Shown one piece after another: positions 18,555-26,977 of a DNA stretch of 64,000 nucleotides (its first letter is position 1; every line of letters begins with the position of its first letter). Origin of the DNA: Sulfitobacter mediterraneus (GTDB taxonomy: Bacteria > Pseudomonadota > Alphaproteobacteria > Rhodobacterales > Rhodobacteraceae); NCBI RefSeq assembly GCF_016801775.1, contig NZ_CP069004.1, positions 2,232,001-2,296,000 on the forward strand. Reading direction: 5' to 3'. The notes under the pieces are model-generated. The model searched no databases and was not told the DNA's origin. It saw only the letters and a list, made by a program, of their open reading frames with translations. The position numbers were made by a program, and so were the translations under genes.

Positions 18555-19724
18555 ATGAGCTTTGACGAGATTATCGACCGCCGCGGCACCCATTGCGCAA
18601 AATGGGACATGATGGAGGCGATTTATGGCGTCCCCGCCGATGACGGTATCGCGATGTGGGTCGCCGATATGGACTTCAAGCCGCCACAAGTGGTGCGCGA
18701 CGCCATGCAGGCACAGGTTGACCACGGTATTTTTGGTTATTTTGGCGATGACAGCAAATACATCGCGGCAATCCAGTGGTGGATGCAGAACCGTCATGGC
18801 TGGACCGTGGAGGCCGATTGGATTTTTACCACCCATGGTTTGGTCAATGGCACGGCCATGTGCCTAGACGCCTTCACCGCCCCCGGCGACGGAATTGTCT
18901 TGTTTACGCCCGTCTATCACGCCTTTGCCAAGGTGATTAACGCCTCTGGCCGCAGGGTTGTCGAATGCGAGCTGGTCAACAACAACGGCCATTATGAGAT
19001 GGATTTCGACAGCTGGGATGCACAAATGACCGGCAAGGAAACCATGCTGGTGCTGTGTTCCCCGCACAATCCCGGCGGCCGGGTCTGGACCAAAGACGAG
19101 CTCGAGCAGGTGGCCGCGTTTGCCAAGCGGCATGACCTGATCCTTGTGTCCGACGAGGTGCACCACGATCTGGTGATGCCCGGCAACAGCCATACCCCCA
19201 TGGCCAAAATCGATGGCATCACTGACCGCCTGATCATGATGACGGCCACCACCAAGACCTTTAACCTTGCGGGTGGCCATTCGGGCAATGTGATCATCCA
19301 AGACCCCGACCTGCGCGCGAAGTTTGCCGCACGGATGAACGCATTTGGATCATCGCCCAATTCCTTTGGCCTGATCATGGCGACCGCCGCCTATTCTCCC
19401 GAGGGCGCTGCATGGGTCGATGATCTGGTTGCCTACCTTGATGGCAATCGAAAACTCTTTGACGCTGCGGTCAATGCAATTCCCGGTCTGGCGTCGATGG
19501 ACCTGCAATCGACCTATCTGGCTTGGGTGGACTTTGACGGCACCGGAATGGGCCGCGAGGAGTTCACCAAACGGGTCGAAGGGGACGCCTGCATTGCGGT
19601 CAACCATGGCACAACCTTTGGCAAAGGCGGTGAAAGCTTCCTGCGCTTCAACATCGCCACACCGCGTGCCCGTGTCGAAGAGGCCTGCGATCGGCTGGCC
19701 GAGGCGTTCAAAGACCTCCAGTAA
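18555..19724 (+). CDS. PatB/MalY-type PLP-dependent aminotransferase (C-S beta-lyase)
   Basis: A 389-residue fold-type I PLP enzyme. It starts MSFDEIIDRRGTHCAKWD, has the co-substrate loop PLP contacts CSPHNPGGRVWTKDEL, SDEVHHDLV before the lysine, the PLP lysine in TATTKTFNLAGGHSGNVI, and the C-terminal arginine region ESFLRFNIATPRARVEE. Members cleave cystathionine or cysteine S-conjugates. The start at 18555 has GGAG upstream. The neighbourhood does not fix the substrate. Confidence 0.92.
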   Translation: MSFDEIIDRRGTHCAKWDMMEAIYGVPADDGIAMWVADMDFKPPQVVRDAMQAQVDHGIFGYFGDDSKYIAAIQWWMQNRHGWTVEADWIFTTHGLVNGTAMCLDAFTAPGDGIVLFTPVYHAFAKVINASGRRVVECELVNNNGHYEMDFDSWDAQMTGKETMLVLCSPHNPGGRVWTKDELEQVAAFAKRHDLILVSDEVHHDLVMPGNSHTPMAKIDGITDRLIMMTATTKTFNLAGGHSGNVIIQDPDLRAKFAARMNAFGSSPNSFGLIMATAAYSPEGAAWVDDLVAYLDGNRKLFDAAVNAIPGLASMDLQSTYLAWVDFDGTGMGREEFTKRVEGDACIAVNHGTTFGKGGESFLRFNIATPRARVEEACDRLAEAFKDLQ

Positions 19725-19810
19725 ACTGCCAATTGGGGCAGATCCAAGCGAGGCACTGACCTTGCTTGGATCATCCGGGTGGAGAATCCGCTTTGCCGAA
19801 TTTTTCCTTG

Positions 19811-19861
19811 ACCTAAAGTTAGGTGAAGCCCGCAAGGTCTCTCTCAGACCTTTTTGAGAGA
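19811..19861 (+). promoter_or_regulatory. Palindrome and hairpin in the leader of a DMT transporter gene
   Basis: A perfect palindrome ACCTAAAGTTAGGT lies at 19811-19824 and overlaps a TTGACC that could be a -35 box (19808-19813). A second element, TCTCTCA / TGAGAGA (19840-19846 and 19855-19861), forms a 7-bp hairpin whose right arm includes the purine-rich GAGAGA before the ATG at 19867. The regulator is unknown; a repressor site plus ribosome-site masking is inference. Confidence 0.45.
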
Positions 19862-19866
19862 CAACT

Positions 19867-20763
19867 ATGATACCGATCTGGATTATCGCCGCCCTTGCCA
19901 CCGCCACCTGCTTTGCCGTGTCGGGCCTGCTTGCTTATGACGCGGCGCGGGCGCTTGGTGCGACGGTGTTCAGCTTTGTCCGGATGGCACTGGTTGCGAT
20001 CGGCGCAGGTGGGTTGGTGCTGGTGTTCGGGCTCGACAGCCGGATGAACGGCGATGACGTTGCGCTGCTTTGTGCCTCGGGGGTGATGGGCGTGTTCTTG
20101 TCCGACACATGGCGCTACGCCTCGCTTGCGCGGGTGGGTCCGCAATTTCAATCGCTGCTCGGCACCGCGGTCGCGCCCTTCGCGCTTCTTCTGGGGTTTC
20201 TTGTTTTAGGACAGACGGTTTCTATCCTGTCTTTGATTGGCACAGTTATGATCATTGCAGGTCTCGTGGCCGCTGCTGCCGCCCGCAGCAATACCAGCGA
20301 CACAAGATTTACCGGCGAACCTGCGGGGCTTTTGGCGGGCATCGGTTTTGGTCTTGGGGCCGCGCTCACCCAAGCGGGCAGCGTCTTGATCGCAGCTCCG
20401 GTTATGGCCAAGGGCATTGATCCGTTGTCAGCAACCTTTGTGCGTTCCGTTGCCGGGGCGCTGAGCTTGCTCCTGCCCGTCTTGCTATCTGCCCCGCGCC
20501 GAAACCAAATTCAAAGCATGAGCCGCACCGTGGCAAAGCAGGTTGTCTTCAGCGCAGTCGTCGGCACTGGCCTTGGCATGTCGTTGCAGCTTTTCGCATT
20601 GGCAAGTGGGCCGGTCGGCATTGTTGCAACCTTGTCCGCAACAACGCCCCTGATCGTTTTGCCGTTGATTTGGATCATCGGTCGGTCTCGGCCCAAAGCA
20701 TTGGCATGGCTTGGCGCCGTCATCGGGGTGGCTGGCGTCGCGCTGATCTCGAACGCGTCCTAG
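19867..20763 (+). CDS. EamA/DMT family transporter
   Basis: A 298-residue membrane protein with ten predicted segments in two EamA halves (IIAALATATCFAVSGLLAYD at the start; GIGFGLGAALTQAGSVLIAA in the second half). No substrate motif is recognised. It has its own leader with symmetric elements. It ends in a shared CTAG with the convergent downstream gene, so the two coding regions overlap by four bases. Confidence 0.9.
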   Translation: MIPIWIIAALATATCFAVSGLLAYDAARALGATVFSFVRMALVAIGAGGLVLVFGLDSRMNGDDVALLCASGVMGVFLSDTWRYASLARVGPQFQSLLGTAVAPFALLLGFLVLGQTVSILSLIGTVMIIAGLVAAAAARSNTSDTRFTGEPAGLLAGIGFGLGAALTQAGSVLIAAPVMAKGIDPLSATFVRSVAGALSLLLPVLLSAPRRNQIQSMSRTVAKQVVFSAVVGTGLGMSLQLFALASGPVGIVATLSATTPLIVLPLIWIIGRSRPKALAWLGAVIGVAGVALISNAS

Positions 20764-21119
20764 CCGGCCCGCCCATCCGAAATCAGACCAACAGGGGCAT
20801 CCGCTGCCTTTTCAAAGTCCAGCGCAGCGGCGTAGGCCACGGCAGTGGCGCGCTTGAATTCATAGCGCATCTCGCCTGCCTCTTCCTCGCTGGCGACGAT
20901 CAGGCACTGAAACAGGTGGTTGGCCCCATCGTACAAATCGACCAACCCGCGCAATTTTGGCGCGTCCTGCGCGTCCACGGCAAAGCCGGTTTTCCACATG
21001 CGCAGCACCGGATGGATCACGCCATTCACATCGATCCGCAGTCGCGAGGCTTTGCGCAGACTGTCACGCCGCGCCGCATCGAGCCCCGCCTGAACTTCCT
21101 TGGAGAAATAAATTTCCAT
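20760..21119 (-). CDS. Conserved hypothetical protein
   Basis: A 119-residue soluble protein starting MEIYFSKEVQAGLDAARR, with KASRLRIDVNGVIHPVLRMW and a C-terminal helix rich in alanine. It has no signal peptide, membrane segment or catalytic motif that I recognise. Codon use resembles the neighbours, so it is probably a genuine gene. It converges on the DMT transporter gene, sharing the stop palindrome CTAG. Confidence 0.78.
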   Translation of the reverse strand: MEIYFSKEVQAGLDAARRDSLRKASRLRIDVNGVIHPVLRMWKTGFAVDAQDAPKLRGLVDLYDGANHLFQCLIVASEEEAGEMRYEFKRATAVAYAAALDFEKAADAPVGLISDGRAG

Positions 21120-21293
21120 AGCAAACCCCCATTCACCTGATCAAAAACTGCCCTAAACCATGGCAAAATCAAGTTAAATTTCTGTGACACCCTTCTGGAT
21201 GTGCAATTTTGCAGAGTCTCATGCGCAGCGGCATCCCTGTAGATTTACCCAAATGACACTAGATCTATCCTAACAGCACACAAGGAGATCAAA

Positions 21294-22268
21294 ATGGGCC
21301 TTTTGGTAGATGGAAAATGGCAAGACCAATGGTACGATACCAAATCCACGGATGGTGCATTCAAACGCTCCGCTGCAAAATTCCGCAACTGGATCACCCC
21401 AGATGGAACCGCCGGCCCCTCAGGCGAAGCAGGCTTCAAAGCCGAATCGGGCCGCTATCATCTCTATGTCAGCTACGCCTGCCCCTGGGCGCACCGGACT
21501 TTGATCTTTCGCGCCCTCAAGGGCTTAGAAGATCACATTTCTGTCTCGGTTGTGCATCCTGATATGCTTGGCGAAGGATGGACCTTTGACGACGATTTTG
21601 ACGGTGCCACCGGCGACACCCTGTTTGGCACACCCTTTGCCCGCGATATCTACATTCGCGCCAACCCCACATTCACCGGGCGGGTCACGGTGCCAATTCT
21701 GTGGGACAAATCCCAAAACACAATCGTCTCTAACGAAAGCTCCGAAATCATCCGCATGTTCAACAGTGCTTTTGACGGTATCACCGGGAATACGGATGAC
21801 TTCTGGCCCGCGGACCGGCGCGACCAGATCGAAGCGCTAAATGACCGGATATATGACACCTTCAACAACGGTGTCTACAAGGCCGGATTTGCGACAACTC
21901 AGGCGGCCTATGATGCGGCGATTGTACCGCTGTTTGATACTCTTGATTGGATCGAGGGCATCCTGTCAAAGAAACGCTATCTGACCGGTAACCAGATCAC
22001 CGAAGCCGACTGGCGGCTCTTCACCACCCTTGTGCGATTTGATCCGGTGTATCACCAGCATTTCAAATGTAACCGAAAACGCATTGTCGATTATCCGAAC
22101 CTCTGGGCCTACACCCGTGAGCTGTATCAGATACCGGGCGTTGCCGGTACGGTGAATTTTGATCACATCGTACGCCATTACCACTACAGCCACGATACGA
22201 TTAATCCGAACCGGATCATCCCGATCAACCCTGTTTTGGATTTCGACGCCCCGCACGGGCGTGGTTAA
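21294..22268 (+). CDS. Glutathionyl-hydroquinone reductase (Xi-class glutathione S-transferase)
   Basis: A 324-residue protein of the YqjG/ECM4 group, which reduces glutathionyl-hydroquinones. The active-site cysteine is in YACPWAHRTLIFRALKGLE, the Xi-class version of the thioredoxin-fold motif, and the C-terminal helical domain has LTGNQITEADWRLFTTLVRFDPVY. Length is typical. AAGGAG lies seven bases before the ATG. Its stop shares TTAA with the convergent receiver-like gene. It may detoxify quinones formed from aromatic compounds. Confidence 0.94.
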   Translation: MGLLVDGKWQDQWYDTKSTDGAFKRSAAKFRNWITPDGTAGPSGEAGFKAESGRYHLYVSYACPWAHRTLIFRALKGLEDHISVSVVHPDMLGEGWTFDDDFDGATGDTLFGTPFARDIYIRANPTFTGRVTVPILWDKSQNTIVSNESSEIIRMFNSAFDGITGNTDDFWPADRRDQIEALNDRIYDTFNNGVYKAGFATTQAAYDAAIVPLFDTLDWIEGILSKKRYLTGNQITEADWRLFTTLVRFDPVYHQHFKCNRKRIVDYPNLWAYTRELYQIPGVAGTVNFDHIVRHYHYSHDTINPNRIIPINPVLDFDAPHGRG

Positions 22269-22630
22269 CAGCCCTCAGCACAGTAATGTTCAACCATCGT
22301 CGCCAGATCCTCTGGCGGCGTGGTGACAGGCAGAAACGCCCGTGCATTGGCAAAATGTGCAAAGATCGACCCATCCGAAAAAAACGTTCTGCCGGTCACA
22401 AAAACCACCCGTGCATTTGGCTGTCGAAAGCTGGCATAATCGGCCACGTTCATCGCCGATCCACCTTTGAGTTCGAGATCAAGCACGATGGTCTCAACCG
22501 GTTCGGCCGAGAGGCAGGCAATTGCATCGTCCGGACAGCACACCAGCTTTGTCGCCATGCCCAAACGGGCCAAGTGCCTTTGCCACAACTGACCAAGTTC
22601 TTGGCAGCTTTGGACGATCAACACTTGCAT
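22265..22630 (-). CDS. Degenerate response-regulator receiver-like protein
   Basis: A 121-residue single-domain protein with the outline of a CheY-type receiver. Strand 1 reads MQVLIVQSCQE, where receivers have two acidic residues after the strand; these are missing. The phospho-acceptor position is kept (TIVLDLELKGG), a Thr follows strand 4 (VVFVTGR), but the lysine before the last loop is absent (AFLPVTTPPEDL). It therefore probably does not undergo normal phosphorylation. AAGGAG precedes the start. No kinase gene is adjacent. Confidence 0.72.
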   Translation of the reverse strand: MQVLIVQSCQELGQLWQRHLARLGMATKLVCCPDDAIACLSAEPVETIVLDLELKGGSAMNVADYASFRQPNARVVFVTGRTFFSDGSIFAHFANARAFLPVTTPPEDLATMVEHYCAEGC

Positions 22631-22692
22631 GGAGGCTCCTTCAATTGGATCAAAAAGACCCGCACCTCACTGGTCTGCCCAATTGGTTAACA

Positions 22693-22726
22693 AAAGGTTA
22701 ACGCGAACCCGAAACCTTTAACCTTT
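22693..22726. promoter_or_regulatory. 9-bp inverted repeat upstream of cobC
   Basis: AAAGGTTAA (22693-22701) and TTAACCTTT (22718-22726) form a perfect inverted repeat with a 16-base spacer, between the receiver-like gene and cobC. The layout fits a dimeric regulator site or a transcript-end hairpin. No cobalamin riboswitch features were seen in this stretch. Confidence 0.4.
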
Positions 22727-22817
22727 GCAACATGACTTGAACACTTGGCACATTTCCGCTTTGACCTTTGCACCATCCGGCAAATTTTGGCCGGTGACGC
22801 ACAAGAGGAAATGCAAG

Positions 22818-23765
22818 GTGGACAACGGCAAACGGGATCACGGCGGCGGATTGGACGCCGCAGCGGCGCGTCACGGCGGGCAGCGCCGCGACTGGCTTGA
22901 CCTGTCAACCGGCATCAACCCCGTGCCCTACCCCCTGCCACAGATCGGTATGGATGCCTGGACCGCATTGCCCGATGAGGCGGCCCTGTCAGAACTGGAG
23001 GCCGCCGCACGTTTCTTCTGGCAAGTGCCAGACGATGCCGCCGTGATGGCGGTGCCTGGGGCCTCCGCCGCGATCGTTCATATTCCCCATCTCGCCCCCG
23101 CTGGCACCGTGCATATTCCCGGGCCAACCTACAATGAACATGCGGCCAGTTTCGCACAGGCCGGTTGGCGCGTCACCGACGAGGCCTCAGGCGCCGCCGC
23201 GAGTGTCCATGTCCACCCGAACAATCCCACAGGGCAACTTTGGCGAGCGCCCGATCTTACCGGTTCGTTGCGCGTGATCGACGAGAGCTTTTGTGACGTG
23301 ACACCCGACCAGACCCTGATGGATCAATCGCTGGTCCCCGGCACTTTGATCCTGAAAAGCTTTGGCAAATTCTGGGGCTTGGCGGGCGTGCGCCTGGGGT
23401 TTGTCATTGGCGATCCTGCTTTGGTGAACCAGCTGCGTGCGATGCTGGGACCATGGTGCGTTGCCGGTCCTGCACTGGCGATTGGAGCCGATGCTCTGCG
23501 CGCTGAACGCTGGGCTGAGGAGACACGCAACCGGTTGCACAAAGACGCCCTGCGCCTTGACGCATTGGTTGCGCCCAAAGGTGCCAAACTGCTGGGCGGC
23601 ACAGATCTATTCCGGCTTTACGACGTGGAAAATGCGGCGGATTGGCAAAACATGCTGGCAAAGCACATGATTTGGAGCCGTGTTTTCCCGTACAATTCCC
23701 GTTGGTTACGGCTTGGCCTGCCCGCCCCGGACCAATGGCCCCGAATTGAAAAGGCGATATCATGA
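22818..23765 (+). CDS. cobC: L-threonine-O-3-phosphate decarboxylase (CobC-type)
   Basis: A 315-residue PLP enzyme of the cobalamin pathway that supplies aminopropanol phosphate for the lower loop. Visible features are [27 protein letters not shown], the nucleotide of the family [10 protein letters not shown], the aspartate region VIDESFCDV and the PLP lysine in [18 protein letters not shown]. The GTG start at 22818 is preferred because AGGA lies upstream and similarity begins here. It overlaps cobD by ATGA. Confidence 0.92.
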   Translation: MDNGKRDHGGGLDAAAARHGGQRRDWLDLSTGINPVPYPLPQIGMDAWTALPDEAALSELEAAARFFWQVPDDAAVMAVPGASAAIVHIPHLAPAGTVHIPGPTYNEHAASFAQAGWRVTDEASGAAASVHVHPNNPTGQLWRAPDLTGSLRVIDESFCDVTPDQTLMDQSLVPGTLILKSFGKFWGLAGVRLGFVIGDPALVNQLRAMLGPWCVAGPALAIGADALRAERWAEETRNRLHKDALRLDALVAPKGAKLLGGTDLFRLYDVENAADWQNMLAKHMIWSRVFPYNSRWLRLGLPAPDQWPRIEKAIS

Positions 23766-24676
23766 CAATGGCAGGCCTTTTGATCATCGCGATGGTTTTG
23801 GACGCCATCCTGGGCGAGCCGAAGTGGCTTTGGCAACGGGTGCCACATCCGGCTGTTCTGATGGGCCGCGTCGTGGGCTGGCTTGATGAAAGACTGAATA
23901 CCGGCAATGGCCGCAAGGCCAAAGGCCTCTTGGCGCTGCTGCTGTTGATCCTTCTAGGCTATCTGATTGGGCAGATCTTGGCCGCGTTCGGTCCCGTAGC
24001 TGAAATCGCCACCGCCGCTGTGCTACTGGCCCAACGATCACTGGTTCAACATGTGCAAAAGGTCGCCGATGGGCTGCGCATGTCCGTTCAACAAGGCCGC
24101 CGCAATGTCGCGATGATCGTCAGCCGTGACACCACCGCAATGGATGGATCTGCCGTCGCCCGATCGGCCATCGAAAGCGCCGCAGAGAACCTCAGCGATG
24201 GGGTGATCGCCCCGGCATTCTGGTTCCTGATCGGCGGGTTGCCCGGATTGTTGATCTACAAATTTGTCAACACAGCAGACAGCATGATTGGTTATCGAAC
24301 GCCCCGGCATGAACAGTTTGGATGGGCGGCTGCGCGGATGGATGACCTGTTGAATTTGTTGCCCGCTCGGCTGACCGCTTTGTTCATCGCCCTGCCCGCG
24401 GGTGCGGTTGGCCAATGGCGGTTGATCCGCAGCGATGCCGCCCAACACAAATCACCCAACGCCGGTTGGCCCGAAGCGGCGATGGCCCGCGCCATTGATG
24501 TGGCCCTTGCTGGCCCGCGCACTTATGATGGTGTGACACAGCAATTTGCATGGGTGCACAGCGCCGGATCGCGCAACATCGGCCCTATCGAAATTGATGC
24601 GGCGATCGCCCGTCTGTGGCATGCTTGGGCTGTGATGTTGGGCGCTGCAATTCTGCTGTGTCTGTTAACGAGTTAA
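23762..24676 (+). CDS. cobD: Adenosylcobinamide-phosphate synthase (CobD/CbiB)
   Basis: An integral membrane enzyme of 304 residues that attaches aminopropanol (phosphate) to adenosylcobyric acid. It has the family start [20 protein letters not shown], the block [37 protein letters not shown] and [11 protein letters not shown]. It is coupled to cobC, its partner in making the nucleotide loop. bluB, for the lower ligand base, lies about 19 kb away in the same window. Confidence 0.95.
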   Translation: MTMAGLLIIAMVLDAILGEPKWLWQRVPHPAVLMGRVVGWLDERLNTGNGRKAKGLLALLLLILLGYLIGQILAAFGPVAEIATAAVLLAQRSLVQHVQKVADGLRMSVQQGRRNVAMIVSRDTTAMDGSAVARSAIESAAENLSDGVIAPAFWFLIGGLPGLLIYKFVNTADSMIGYRTPRHEQFGWAAARMDDLLNLLPARLTALFIALPAGAVGQWRLIRSDAAQHKSPNAGWPEAAMARAIDVALAGPRTYDGVTQQFAWVHSAGSRNIGPIEIDAAIARLWHAWAVMLGAAILLCLLTS

Positions 24677-24685
24677 AGGATGAAA

Positions 24686-25858
24686 ATGCGCCGCTTTCTG
24701 ATTGCCGCTGCTTTGATCGCAGCCCCACTGACCGCCCTCGCCGATGCGCCATGTGGCGGGTCATTCTCCAAGTTTGTGCAAGGGCTGAAGACCGAGACCA
24801 TTGCCAAGGGTATTGACGCCGCGACAGCAGATGCCTTTTTCAATGGCGTAAAACAAGACCCTGCCGTTCTGCGCGCCGACCGCAAACAGGGCGTTTTTCA
24901 AATCCCCTTTGTTGATTTCTCGCGCCGCCTGATTTCCAACGACAGGATCAACAGAGGCCGCGCCAACGGCAAGAAATACGATGCTGTCTTTGACCGGATT
25001 GAGAAAACCTATGGCGTGGATCGCGGTGTATTGCTGGCGTTTTGGGCCTTTGAAACCGACTACGGCAGTTTTCAGGGCGATTTCAACACCGCAAATGCCC
25101 TCATCACGCTCGCGCATGACTGCCGCCGCCCCGAGCTGTTCCGCCCGCAAGTCATTGCCGCAGTAGAGCTTTTTGCACAAGGCGGATTTGATCCCAAAAC
25201 CACCACAGGCGCATGGGCCGGCGAGATCGGCATGGTGCAAATGCTGCCCCGCGACATACTGGAAAACGGTGTGGACGGAGATGGCGACGGCATAGTGTCG
25301 CTCAAGACTTCTGCGGCGGATGCCCTGATGTCGGGGGCCAAGATGTTGCACCATCTTGGCTGGCGCGCAGGCGAGCCATGGCTGGACGAGGTGAGCCTAC
25401 CGCAGGACTTTGATTGGTCCCTGACTGGGTTGGACGTGCAAAAAACCACAGCCGAATGGCAGGCTATGGGCGTCGCCCCGCGCAACGGTGATCTTGCCAA
25501 TGGATTGACCGCCTCCCTGCTTTTGCCCCAAGGGCGCGGTGGCCCCGCCTTTATCGCCTACCCCAACTTTCGCGTTTACTTTGAGTGGAACCAAAGCTTT
25601 ACCTACGTATTGACCGCCGCTTATTTTGCCACCCGCTTGCAGGGCGCCAAAGTCTTTGACGCTGGCAATCCAGAGCCGGGTCTTGAGGGCGGTCAGATGA
25701 AACTGCTGCAAACCAAATTACAGAACTATGGCTATGATGTGGGTGAGATCGACGGTATCCTTGGCGCGAAAACCCGCGCTGCTGTGCGCAAGGAACAAGC
25801 GCGGCTAGGTCTGCCCGTGGATGGATGGCCGACCCCCGCCCTACTTGCCAAACTCTGA
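24686..25858 (+). CDS. Lytic murein transglycosylase (MltB-like) with peptidoglycan-binding domain
   Basis: A 390-residue periplasmic enzyme that cleaves the glycan strand of peptidoglycan. It has a signal peptide (MRRFLIAAALIAAPLTALA), a catalytic glutamate in LLAFWAFETDYGSFQGDFN, the EIGMVQMLPRDI block with the SLT70-type layout of family 103, and a C-terminal PG-binding domain (about 335-390; QTKLQNYGYDVGEIDGILG). The ATG at 24686 is preferred because AAAGGA ends five bases before it; 24680 is an alternative. It follows cobD by a few bases. Confidence 0.93.
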   Translation: MRRFLIAAALIAAPLTALADAPCGGSFSKFVQGLKTETIAKGIDAATADAFFNGVKQDPAVLRADRKQGVFQIPFVDFSRRLISNDRINRGRANGKKYDAVFDRIEKTYGVDRGVLLAFWAFETDYGSFQGDFNTANALITLAHDCRRPELFRPQVIAAVELFAQGGFDPKTTTGAWAGEIGMVQMLPRDILENGVDGDGDGIVSLKTSAADALMSGAKMLHHLGWRAGEPWLDEVSLPQDFDWSLTGLDVQKTTAEWQAMGVAPRNGDLANGLTASLLLPQGRGGPAFIAYPNFRVYFEWNQSFTYVLTAAYFATRLQGAKVFDAGNPEPGLEGGQMKLLQTKLQNYGYDVGEIDGILGAKTRAAVRKEQARLGLPVDGWPTPALLAKL

Positions 25859-25870
25859 TCGGAGACTGAT

Positions 25871-26266
25871 ATGCCGCTAAAGCTTTCTTCTGCCCAAATG
25901 GTCGCCGACGCCCGCGCCCGCATTGAAGAGATTGACAGCGCCGAGGGCATCGCCATGGTCGATGATCCGAATGTACAGATCGTCGATATCCGAGATCCCC
26001 GCGAGCGGGAGCGGGTCGGCTTTATCCCTGGCAGTTTCCACTGCCCCCGCGGAATGCTGGAGTTTTGGATCGACCCGGACAGCCCCTATTTCAAAGAGGT
26101 GTTCGGCGAGGACAGAAAGTTCGTCTTTCACTGCGCCTCTGGCTGGCGCTCGGCCATTTCCGTGGCCACGTTGCAAGATATGGGGTTTGAGGCTGCACAT
26201 CTCAAAGATGGATTTTCCGGTTGGGAAAAGGCCGGCGGTCCGGTCGAAAAGAAAGCCGCGAAGTAA
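25871..26266 (+). CDS. Rhodanese-like domain protein
   Basis: A 131-residue single-domain sulfurtransferase-like protein. The N-terminal half has VQIVDIRDPRERERVGFIPG and the active-site loop is FHCASGWRSA, with the persulfide-forming cysteine present. No signal peptide is seen, so it is cytoplasmic. GGAG precedes the start. It follows the transglycosylase gene by 12 bases and probably shares its transcript. Confidence 0.92.
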   Translation: MPLKLSSAQMVADARARIEEIDSAEGIAMVDDPNVQIVDIRDPRERERVGFIPGSFHCPRGMLEFWIDPDSPYFKEVFGEDRKFVFHCASGWRSAISVATLQDMGFEAAHLKDGFSGWEKAGGPVEKKAAK

Positions 26267-26587
26267 GCCCCTGTTAACCATGCTGTGCCAGGCAAATTGA
26301 AATCCGAAGGGGTTTTTGAGTACCTTTGAGTTTCCGGCACGTGCATATTCAAACAAATCACGGCAAAAAAGACCCCGCAGAGCTGTTACTCTGCGCGGTC
26401 ACCTTCATTCGAGACCTTTGGACCGCAAACAAGGACCGGATGACCGTCACCAGCAGCGTTGCCTTTGCGATAAACTATCCACTTCCAGAACGTGTTTTCA
26501 CTCGATCCAATTACCTTCTTGCACCGCAACAAGTTGCGGCATGGACAGCCCAGCAATGAAATCTCGTGAAGGTATTATCCAAAAATC
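26267..26587. other. Intergenic region between rhodanese and a secreted protein gene
   Basis: About 320 bases without a convincing gene. It holds a compact hairpin CCGCAAC-AA-GTTGCGG at 26524-26539 and a minus-strand terminator at 26364-26400. Open frames here on both strands have poor composition and no family resemblance. A minus-strand 3' UTR RNA is possible. Confidence 0.6.
26364..26400 (-). terminator. Intrinsic terminator on the minus strand
   Basis: On the minus strand GACCGCGCAGAG, a six-base loop and CTCTGCGGGGTC form a stem (26371-26400) followed by six T. It lies about 190 bases downstream of the secreted protein gene (26588-26935) and would end its transcript or a separate small RNA. 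Confidence 0.75.
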
Positions 26588-26935
26588 CTAGGGCCGGATC
26601 GGGAACCTTTGACCATCTTCGGTAATCATCACAACCCGACCGTGGCTGTGCACAAATTGATCGCAGCGGTGTCGGCCATTGCGGAAATCCACACAAACCA
26701 CACCATCCGAGCCAACTTGAAACCGACCAAAGGCCGTACCCCCGCCCGCATAGGTGTAGCTGTACGCGCCGCCGACGGAATAATGCGATACGCCGCCTTC
26801 ATAGAATTCCACCCGTTGAGTGGCCGTCAGAGACAGAACCTCTTCCCGGCTCAAGGCCGCATCCCCGTCAAGCAGGGAAAAGTCACCAGCCATGGCCACG
26901 CCGGGCAAACACAAAAGAAACAATAAGATCCGCAT
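26588..26935 (-). CDS. Hypothetical secreted protein
   Basis: A 115-residue protein with a clear signal peptide (MRILLFLLCLPGVAMAG) and a mature part of about 98 residues rich in glycine, tyrosine and serine (SVGGAYSYTYAGGGTAFG), containing two cysteines (VVCVDFRNGRHRCDQF) that may form a disulfide. The family is not recognised. It lies just downstream of smc on the same strand with a gap of 42 bases. Confidence 0.78.
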   Translation of the reverse strand: MRILLFLLCLPGVAMAGDFSLLDGDAALSREEVLSLTATQRVEFYEGGVSHYSVGGAYSYTYAGGGTAFGRFQVGSDGVVCVDFRNGRHRCDQFVHSHGRVVMITEDGQRFPIRP

Positions 26936-26977
26936 GCGACAACCCTATGCGATCCGCCCCAGCCGAACCACAAACGT

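Noticed and set aside
22631..22817. Cobalamin riboswitch before cobC
   Set aside because: The B12-box-like core (AGYCAGGRRAAGCCGGTG type) is not present; only a simple inverted repeat is seen.
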